DNA of 64,000 bases from assembly GCA_012934845.2 (NCBI GenBank), contig WNNJ02003140.1, forward strand, positions 1 to 64,000, given 5' to 3'. This document shows, one piece after another, positions 56,540 to 64,000 of the stretch. The position numbers and the translations under genes were made by a program. The notes beneath the pieces are model-generated. The model had not been told where the DNA came from. It saw only the letters and a program-made list of their open reading frames with translations, and did no database searches. The DNA comes from Pomphorhynchus laevis. Lineage: Eukaryota; Acanthocephala; Palaeacanthocephala; Echinorhynchida; Pomphorhynchidae. Position 1 is the stretch's first letter; each line of letters opens with the position of its first letter.

Positions 56540-56820
56540 TATGTGAAATTTTTAATAGATCAAATCAGTTAACTGAGTCTACGTATTTAACATAGATATA
56601 AAATTATAAAATTAATAATACTAAATCAAAATTTAATAAATAAATAACAAGTAATTATAAATAATCAATAATTCTTATAAGATATTTTATAATTTATATC
56701 AAGTTAAAATAAAAATTAAAATTAAAAATAAAAGTCAATGTTTATGAATTGACTAATAAATAACAGAGGTTGTATCGGAATAAGGATTAGAGAATTAATA
56801 AGGATTATCAGAATAAGAAT
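56540..56820 (+). repeat. Dispersed repeat copy (CTGAGTCTACGTATT family)
   Basis: Begins CAAATCAGTTAACTGAGTCTACG-type at 56562 and continues with TGAATTGACTAATAAATAACAG and GGAATAAGGATTAGAG. It abuts the Penelope-like relic. Confidence 0.65.
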
Positions 56821-58260
56821 AAGGATTATGTTTATCTTTCTCCAATTAAAAGATTAATTAATTTTTCTAACGCTTCTTTAATATCTGCTAAATCTAAATT
56901 TGTACAAATCGTATTAAAATCGTATGTATTTATATTCTGAAAATTTATTCCTTTTGTCTGTTCTAAAAATTCCTTTGTAGAATTAATACTAAAATAGTGT
57001 TTTATACCAGTATTGCTTTTGATTATCTTACAATATTTTTTGAAGTGTGTTTTAATTACTTTAAGTATTTTATTCATATGAACAGAAAGTGGTTTTAATG
57101 TACATTTAAAATCACTACATATGAACATATAAATACGGAATTTATACAAAATGGTGTTGCGTGATAGACTGAACTTTAATTCACAACTTTAATTCATTAT
57201 ATAACGAATGGTAAATTTTATTTTATTGATATTATTATTTAATCTATATTTATACCCTGTTGATATTATTTTCCTTAATTCATTATTTTTAATTAATTCT
57301 TGATTATGAGTTCATATTTGTTCATTTATTTTCTTAAAACTAAGAATTCTGTAATCACATTATGTTTCTATAATGTTTCTAATATCATCATTACATATTT
57401 TATTAATCCATATTTATATGCTTTTGATAGCATTTTTCCTTAATTCATTATGAGTGCATATATGTTCATTTATTTTATCAAAACTAAGACTTTTGCAATT
57501 GCATTCTGTTTCCATTATGTTTCTAATATTATCGTTACATATTGATTTTAATTCTTTATTATAATTACAAATTTTTCGTCTTAATGGTGATACGAGCTTA
57601 TACCTTATTTTAGGAATATATTTACTTAAATCTAACCCTATTATTTCTTTACTTTTAGAATTATTTTAAATTCTACCTATATTTACGTTATCTATACATT
57701 TATTTAAACCTAGTTTAAAATATGTATCTATTAAATTATTTAAATGATTTTGAAGAAAGCCAATATCATTACATTAAATTATTTAAACGATATATTTAGA
57801 AAAACCTCGTATATTTACAAAGATCTTTTCTATATTTAAATGAATATATTATACATATATGTTCATTTATTTTATCAAAATTAAGACTTTTATTGCATTC
57901 TGTTTCTAGAAAAAAAATCGTCTTAAATACAGTAACAACTTATACTTTATTTTAGGAATATATTTACTTAAATCTGACCCTATTATTTCTTTACTTTTAG
58001 AATTATTTAAAAGTCCGGCTATATTTATGTTATCTATACATTTATTAATGAAGTTTATGGTTAATGTATATTTTCTATTGTTATTATTAACATTTATTGT
58101 CCGATTATAGTATTTTATATTACAATAACTGTCTATTATACAACTTAATCTATCATAATCTTTAATTAATCTTTGATTTATTAACGATAAGATAAAAAGA
58201 TAAAAAGATAAGAAAAGATAATCATTTTTAATATAATCATGTATATTCATTGTATCATTT
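56820..58260 (-). pseudogene. Penelope-like element relic with duplicated N-terminal region
   Basis: Minus strand. The piece 56832-57149 reads KYCKIIKSNTGIKHYFSINS, then INTYDFNTICTNLDLADIKE, the first palm block (F.FS.LYTN) of Penelope-like RTs. Upstream are two related N-terminal segments: 57906-58250 (TINFINKCIDNINIAGLLNN, SKYIPKIKYKL) and about 57500-57790 with the same NKCIDN, SKSKEIIG and SKYIPKI blocks. The region is thus duplicated or built from two copies. It is broken in several places. The catalytic YIDD part is absent here but is seen at 29.1 kb. Confidence 0.6.
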
Positions 58261-58269
58261 TCAAAGATG

Positions 58270-59010
58270 AATGGCAGTGGTCATTTGTTTTATAACTTAG
58301 TGGAATAAGATAATTCTAATATTTTTGTTATATATATTTAAATATAAATTTTAATTTATTTAATTACCATTTGTTATAGTTTAAATATAATAAGATATGA
58401 AATTAATCATAATTTAATATATTATAATTCAATAAAAAGGATACAAATCAAAAATTTTATCGAAATTAAAAAAATATTCCACAAAATTAAAAATTTTATG
58501 GAATAAATATTGAGAAAAAAAATTATTATAACAATGAATTATCTTTTAAAAGTGACTATATAAAGTTACATTGGTTTATTCAGTTATTAATAATAACTGA
58601 ATAAACATAATATTTACAAATAAAAATTAAACATAAAAATTTCATCTCAAATTTCTGCATTTGTATTCATGAACTTCAGTTCATGAATACAAATTTTCTA
58701 ATAAAATAATCATTTTGCCACTCGTTATTCCAGAGCCGTAGTGAATATTAAATAGATTTAAATCAAAAACATCCATTGCAATCGAGTGATAAAAAATATA
58801 ACTTTTTTACTGTCGCATACATTTCTTATAAATTCTTCATGTTTTGTATTTAGTTATGATTATTTAGAATATAAAAAATGTAAACCAGCTCAAACTTTTA
58901 AAAATTCAAAATTCAAAAGCCAGATAACTTTGATGATTTTTATTCCTTTAAAATTTAATTTATAAATTTTAAGAATTTAAATTTAAGTAAAAAATGAAAC
59001 AACATGATAT
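58270..59010. other. Intron 1, AT-rich with short hairpins
   Basis: Two neat palindromes occur: TTATTCAGTTATT / AATAACTGAATAA (about 58576-58604) and GTATTCATGAACT / AGTTCATGAATAC (about 58663-58691). No exon seen. Confidence 0.55.
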
Positions 59011-59017
59011 ATCTTAC

Positions 59018-59125
59018 TTGAAACACCTTTGGGCCCGACACCAACACTGCCGATGCCGATGACAATGTGGCAGCGAATGTACCCGCGTAGACTATGTATT
59101 TTATACCAGACATTTGAACCATTCC
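59018..59125 (-). CDS. NKCC: NKCC-type cation-chloride cotransporter, exon 1 in window
   Basis: First visible exon (phase 0, 36 codons; acceptor ATATTTAG, donor CAA|GTAAGA) of a minus-strand gene for an electroneutral Na/K/Cl cotransporter of the SLC12 family, which moves these ions across the plasma membrane for volume and salt balance. It reads YIVYAGTFAATLSSASAVLV and GPKVFQ, matching the conserved YAG.FAATLSSA.A.LV.APK.FQ. Exons 1-12 join without phase conflict into 1,635 nt. The N-terminus and first helices must lie beyond 64000. Alternatives within SLC12 (NCC rather than NKCC) cannot be excluded. Confidence 0.95.
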
Positions 59126-59291
59126 CTAAATATAAATTATTTTGTATTCACATAACAAAATTTAATGACGTGATTTACTTAAACTACCGAATATCTTTCC
59201 TTCTTAATATTTCCATTTGACGTTTAATTTATGATAAAGTATTATAACTGTATATACTTTGGATAAATCTGCATAATATTTCATGTTATTA

Positions 59292-59303
59292 ATTATCGTA
59301 TTT
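59292..59303. repeat. Left target-site duplication of LINE copy B
   Basis: ATTATCGTATTT, repeated exactly at 62886-62897 on the other side of the element. Confidence 0.85.
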
Positions 59304-59317
59304 CATATTGTGCGAGC

Positions 59318-60248
59318 ATGAATCTGGAAAGTGAGTATACGACGGAGCGATCAAAGCATTCTACGTCGTCAAACAGAAACTTCAATATGGAACAAGGAAC
59401 AAGTACAATTTCAGATTTAAATATTAATTCCGTCAACGAGGTAAGTGATTTGTTATGCCAATTTAAAGCTGACTCGGGAGTGCTTCCCCCATTCCTAAAT
59501 TATCAAACTTGTGCATAATAAATGCTCTGAAACCGATCGAAAGGCACAAATTATTTCCCACTTTCCTGAGAGAATTCGTGGGAAAATTTAATAATAGAAT
59601 TTTATTCAATTCTGTTAAGACGCTTGAAAATGCAATAAGAATTTCCTTCGCTAATAGCAGCGTTAGGAAGGAGTATAACGAGTATTTTGCAAACAATTTA
59701 GCCCATCTGGGATCGATTACACTCAAACCTATACAATGTTCCTTAAAAATTTCGAATTTTCCCTCTTTTTTGTCTGAAGATGATATAACTATGTTACAAA
59801 AATCCTATTGCCTCCACTCTGTCAGGCAAGTTATAGGAAAGCTTGGAGACCCCCTCCCTGTAGCTTTCTGTAATGCAGATATCGATAACGGATTGCTTCT
59901 GTCTAAGTTGCTCATCCGGTGGATCGAATGTCAAATTCTGATATAATTCTTCTTCTGGACAATACTAAAAAGACGTTAATGTCACAATTTCAAACGATGT
60001 TGACTCCTCTGATCTCGGCACTCGTGGGGGCGGACTCTGCCCCAATTCCTGCTGAATGTAAAACCCCCCAATCCAAGAAGAGGAGGGCTTCCGCAAATAA
60101 AGTTCCACCGCTTAAAATTGTAAAGCTTCTTAATAACATGAACATGGTTGGCGCCTCACTGGGAAATGAAGATATTGCCCAGGGAGCTCTGGCCCTGGAT
60201 GGGGCTAGTGGCAAGGGGGGTAACTTCCTTGCACCTAGCTCTGTCTAG
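59318..60248 (+). pseudogene. LINE copy B ORF1 (RNA-binding protein), frameshifted
   Basis: Three overlapping frames (59318-59518, 59509-59946, 59919-60248). The middle one contains RISFANSSVRKEYNEYFANN and ISNFPSFLSEDDITMLQKSY, which match ORF1 of copy A. The last has a basic QSKKRRASANK segment. The CCHC zinc knuckles of copy A should lie about 59930-59960, but the sequence passes directly from one block to the next, so they are deleted here. In LINEs of this kind ORF1 coats the element RNA. Confidence 0.65.
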
Positions 60249-60280
60249 GCTGGCTGCTCCTGTCTAACTGATCTGTCACA

Positions 60281-60913
60281 ATGGTGAGTAAACCCGAGCC
60301 TTTTTCACTGAATATTCTTCAGTGGAATTCGGGAGGTGCTTCCGCCCTTAGACTTTTATCTGGTAGAGATGCAGATGTTATAGTCCTTCAGGAGACGCGG
60401 TCTATCCGTCTCCCCCAGGACATTACTCGATTTTTCCCAAAGCACACATATTCCCACTATACTCCGTACATAACCCCACCCCACTTCTCTTCATCTCAAG
60501 GACTCTTAACCCTAGTTAAATGCTCCTTAAGGTCTTCCCTCATATAATATTACTCTTGTCCAGCCCTCTCCTGTCTAGTAGTGTCACTCGTTAAGAACGG
60601 TAAACGCCTGAGTATAGCCAATGTCTACATACGTCCAGGGGAGATTCACAAGAACCGCGACCTCCTGGACGGTATTATTGATAGCGGCTATGACATGATA
60701 CTTGGAGACTTCAACGACAGAACTGGTCGTTGGATCAACGCGTCACTTCGCAGAGCTAGGAACGGTTATCTTATTCACAAACCACGACCCCCACCTTTCA
60801 TTGCACATCAACAAATTCAATCCTCGACATTTTACTGCTTCACTCAAGGTGGTTGCTTAAACCTCTCTGTACGGAGCAGTCGCGCCAACAATTGTCCACC
60901 TCTCATGACCTAA
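60281..60913 (+). pseudogene. LINE copy B endonuclease domain
   Basis: An APE-like endonuclease that nicks target DNA for target-primed reverse transcription. Motifs in order: NILQWNSGGA, VIVLQETR (catalytic Glu), ANVYIRPG and MILGDFNDRTG (Asp/Asn active site). A stop at 60545-60547 splits the frame, and a frame change near 60913 separates it from the RT. The part that should hold the SDH box is shortened compared with complete relatives, so it is probably inactive. Confidence 0.75.
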
Positions 60914-60939
60914 TTCGCTGAAGAATTGAGGAAGATACA

Positions 60940-62742
60940 TTGCTTCGAAAGAGGTTTCACTTTGATCAGATCAGAGTAGCCTTCTTCCAGGCGGCTATCC
61001 GACTCTTTCCCCGAATAGGAAATCAGAGTCTGACCGAATTTTATACCTACCTCTCTTCGCAAGCTACCGCGATTCTATCGACCACCTATAAAGGTCGTAT
61101 ATACAATCCCACTCCGACGAAACTCAAGGTCCTAGCAAAATTACTGAACCTCCCTAATCTCTCTGCTTCCGCCAAACAGGCCCTTTCGAATGAATACTGG
61201 AGCACTAAATACAGGTTCCAGCTGAGTAGGGATAGGATGAGTATCGCTCGCCTTAATCCTTCTCAGTCTTCCTTCTGGAAGATATTCCAAGAAGGAGAAG
61301 TTTGTTTGCTGGAAGGATAGAGCATTGAGTTGGATAGGGAATGTAGGCCTTGATAAAGTTTTGGAGGAGTTACTAGCCCTACACAACTATGGAGCCACTC
61401 AATCACCTCAACCAATCCCGCCTTGGTGTAACTTCAGGAGTAGGGATCTTTCTGTTACGGATATTCTTAACTCCTGGGGTCCACTCCCGGGCACCTCCAA
61501 ATCCGTCCTTCCACTTTCTTCTCGGGTCTGTCAGCTTTTGACAGCTGATCAGAGAAGAGAGGTGGCCGTAACTATGCTTTTAGTTTCCCCATCCGATGTA
61601 GCAGGCATCAATATTAGTAAGCGTGTTTTTATTCCTAAGAAAAAATCCTGCTCATGCCCTAAAGATCTGCGACCCATTTCGATTCAAAATGCCCTTGTGT
61701 CGATTTACGAAAAAGCGCTTGCGCAAAAAATCCGCGACCATTTAAGTAGGCGAAATTTGATCCCTCCAGGTTTTCATGGGTTCGTCAAAGGTCGCTCGGT
61801 CCATTCAGCAGTAGGTGAGGTGGAGCAGTTTTGTCGGGAAAATAGCCATCGCCTAGTTGTGGCTATTTTCCTTGACTTTTCTGCTGCATTTGACCGCATC
61901 TCCATTTCTTTTGTGATCTCTTCTCTCAGGTCCCTCGGGTTGCCTGCGAGAATTGTGAACAGGATGGAGATCCTGCTGTACACCAAACGGTTTTATTATA
62001 AAGACGACCCTGATGCGCGTCAGTTTTACCCTATTACGGGTGTGCCTCAAGGTTCACCTCTTTCTCCTATCTTATATCTTGCTGCTTCCATTAATCTATT
62101 CAAAATATTTAAACGCGAACAACGTCTTGTGGTGTATGCTGATGACACCACAGCCCTGTTCTCTGGACACAGGTGCAAAGACGTAGTTTCTAACATCAGC
62201 CTTTTCTTTTTAAGATTAAAAGACCAGTTACCCAAATCCAATCTTATCTTAAACTCCGCCAAATCGCAGGCGGTTGTCTTTCATGGCACCACTGCAACAA
62301 AGAAAAAACTTAAGAGATTAGCACTCTCTGCACTCTCCTCCATATTTGCCTCTGAACCACTCCCCACCTTCACAAGTCGAGTAAAATACCTGGGGTTCAC
62401 CGTTACGGTTAACTGGTCGGCGAAATCTGACTGGATAGACTTAAACGTATCCCGAAGAAAGCTAGGTGGACTCTGAAACTGGCTCAGCATCTGTCACTGA
62501 AAGGGAAAACCCAGGTGCGCCTTTGGGGTACCTGGGCTATCTCGGGACTTGTCTTCTTCTCAAAAGGACGTCCCCCAGAGCAAAGACTAAGGCTCCTGAA
62601 GCTCCTCGTCTCTCGTTTACCCAGCATAGTCCGCACCGATTGGATCCTTCGGGGGGGGGTGAAAGACCCAGGGTGGTTCAGTCGGAAGGCGGCGTGTTGG
62701 ATCGGTTGGGGGGCTCAGATTCCCATGGATTTGAGGCCATAA
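60940..62742 (+). pseudogene. LINE copy B linker and reverse transcriptase
   Basis: 60940-61320 is the linker (RIGNQSLTEFYTYLSSQAT), followed after a frame change by a 383-codon RT frame (61325-62476). RT blocks: RVFIPKKKSCSCPKDLRPIS, PPGFHGFVKGRSVHSAV, VVAIFLDFSAAFDRISISF (palm Asp), GVPQGSPLSPILYL and VVYADDTTALFSG (catalytic YADD), then TSRVKYLGFTV (block E). Another frame change precedes the C-terminal piece (62466-62742; RLWGTWAISGLVFFSKGRPP). All catalytic residues remain, so the decay is mainly by indels and looks recent. Confidence 0.85.
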
Positions 62743-62885
62743 TGTTTTAAAGAAGACTGACATGCAACTTTGAAGATTGTCAATTCATCTTTAAGAAGAT
62801 TAGATAAAGGCTTGATAGTAACTGTCTTCTGTTAATGATATTATCCTGCATGTTTATTTTTAATAAAATCTTTATTTATTTATTT

Positions 62886-62897
62886 ATTATCGTATTT
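62886..62897. repeat. Right target-site duplication of LINE copy B
   Basis: Exact repeat of ATTATCGTATTT, directly after the (TTTA)n tail. Confidence 0.85.
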
Positions 62898-63228
62898 TAC
62901 TGAAGATGCTAATAGAGGTCAGTGAAATATCAACAACAAAATTTACTTTCTTCGATCCAGCTCCGATAATTCTTTATCACATTTTGTTTTCTGTCATCTA
63001 TGATATGTTTTAATAAAACGATTTGTGATAGACTATTTGAATTTGTTTCAATAATTTCTTTTTATATTGTTTATATTTTAAATTATCGTAGTTACTTTAT
63101 CTTTTTCCTAACAAGGTAGCCATTTACATACAAGTGCTAGTGGGATAACGTTTAATTTTGACAAACATCTTTTTTAAAAGTGATCACTTAATTTTCTAAC
63201 TGAATTTTCGTAGAGAATTTGATTTAGT
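62898..63228. other. Spacer between two convergent LINE copies
   Basis: Continuation of the host intron. Contains ACTGAAGATGCTAATAG...GTGAAATATC at 62899-62932, a diverged plus-strand relative of the CTGAAGA-type motif. No gene seen. Confidence 0.45.
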
Positions 63229-64000
63229 AAGTAAGTAAGTAAGGGTTTTATTAATAACTATATACCCGATAAAAACATAAGAAACAAAAACATGCAAAAG
63301 ACAACTTTAAATAGAAGCTGTTCACGACGTGTATTTTGAAATCTTCAACTTATATTCACAGCCTCAGGTCCAGAGGGATCTGAGCCCCTTGGCCGCACCA
63401 GCGAGCCGCCCTCTGACTGAACCATTCGGGGTCTCTCACACCCCTAAGAGTCCAGTCAAGGCGGACTATGGTTGGTAATCTCGAGATGAGGAGCTTGAGA
63501 AACCTTAGTCTTTGTTCTGGGGGACGTCCTCGTAAGAAGAAGACTAATCGCGAGATAGCCCAAGTACCCCAGAGGCGCACTTGGGTTATCCCATTCAATG
63601 AAAGATGCTGGGCCCGTTTCAGAGCCCAGCTAGCTTTCTCCAGGATACGTTTAAGTCTATCCAGGTCAGCTTTCGCCGACCAATTCACCGTAACGGTGAA
63701 CCCCAGATATTTTACTCGACTCGTGAAGATGGAGAGTGGTTGATGCTGCAAAATGGAGGAGAGTGTAGAGAGTGCTAGTCTCTTAAGTTTCTTTTTGGTG
63801 GCAGGAACGCCATTAAAGACAACCACCTGTGATTTAGAGGAGTTTAAAATAAGATTGGATGGGGGCAACTGATCTTTTAATCTTAAAAAGAAACGGCTGA
63901 TGTCAGAGATTACATCTTTGCACCTGCGTCCAGAGAACAAGGCTGTGGTATCATCAGCATATACCACTAGATGTTGATCACGTTTAAAATTCTTGAATAA
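63229..64000 (-). mobile_element. APE-type LINE copy C, 3' part
   Basis: Minus-strand copy running off the right edge. Its (TTAC)n tail lies at 63229-63245, a 3' UTR follows, and the RT C-terminus is one open frame (63356-63967, 203 codons) from VYADDTTALFSGRRCKDV through NLILNSSKSQVVVF and TSRVKYLGFTVTVNWSAK to LRFLKLLISRLPTIV. This frame is uninterrupted, unlike copies A and B, so copy C may be the youngest. Its 3' UTR and tail differ from copy B. Confidence 0.88.

Larger units (their letters stand above)
59304..62885 (+). mobile_element. APE-type LINE copy B, nearly full length
   Basis: A 3.6 kb non-LTR retrotransposon with ORF1, endonuclease, reverse transcriptase, a 3' UTR and a (TTTA)n tail, flanked by a 12-bp target-site duplication. 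It sits in an intron of the cotransporter gene in antisense orientation. At least five frame changes or stops separate the readable segments, so it cannot act by itself. Sequence similarity to copies A and C shows one family with at least two 3'-tail variants: TTTA here, TTAC in copy C. The clade is in the I/Jockey supergroup by domain layout. A finer call needs a tree. Confidence 0.88.

Overview
The window looks like nuclear DNA of an invertebrate animal, most likely an arthropod. It is AT-rich, has intron-split genes with GT-AG borders, and is packed with animal-type retroelements (APE-type LINEs, Penelope-like and Ty3/gypsy remnants), a Merlin-type DNA transposon and satellite repeats. The organism call is an inference from gene and repeat content.

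Two host genes can be read. The first, on the plus strand at 18074-22828, is a three-exon SERBP1/HABP4-family gene (vig2-like RNA-binding protein, 563 residues). Its 3.0 kb second intron holds a large array rich in ATCGATAT. The second, on the minus strand from beyond the right edge down to about 37.9 kb, is a cation-chloride cotransporter of the NKCC type (SLC12). Twelve small exons (59125 down to 37885) join with matching splice phases and give the last 544 residues. Its introns are filled with repeats, including a nearly full-length LINE inserted antisense (59304-62885) with a 12-bp target-site duplication.

Layout: 0-3.8 kb, LINE 3' ends, a retroelement C-terminal fragment and a Ty3/gypsy fossil. 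3.8-9.4 kb, a 5.5 kb array of a 16-bp unit (346 copies in perfect register, no cytosine on the plus strand). 9.4-12.9 kb, a decayed LINE. 14.2-17.0 kb, a ribozyme-repeat fragment, a Merlin transposase relic and another LINE relic. 18.1-22.8 kb, the SERBP1 gene. 23-37.8 kb, intergenic repeats. 37.9-59.1 kb, the cotransporter gene. 59.3-64 kb, two LINE copies with their 3' ends facing each other.

The most striking content is a set of repeats carrying hammerhead self-cleaving ribozymes. A 326-nt tandem unit (32.46-33.22 kb, with a fragment at 14.2 kb) carries type III hammerheads, one of them without a flaw. A 460-464-bp tandem unit (26.6-28.25 kb, second locus 49.56-50.3 kb) carries type I hammerheads with a very short stem III on its minus strand. 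Two large fold-back elements (39 and 51 kb) hold a hammerhead-like core in their arms. Weaker hammerhead-like motifs occur at 34.5-35.2, 46.1, 48.0, 54.6 and 55.7 kb. Tandem monomers with one ribozyme each are the arrangement expected of retrozyme-like or satellite circular RNAs. Penelope-like reverse transcriptase remnants (28.95-29.3 and 56.8-58.3 kb) lie in the same window, but a functional link is only an inference.
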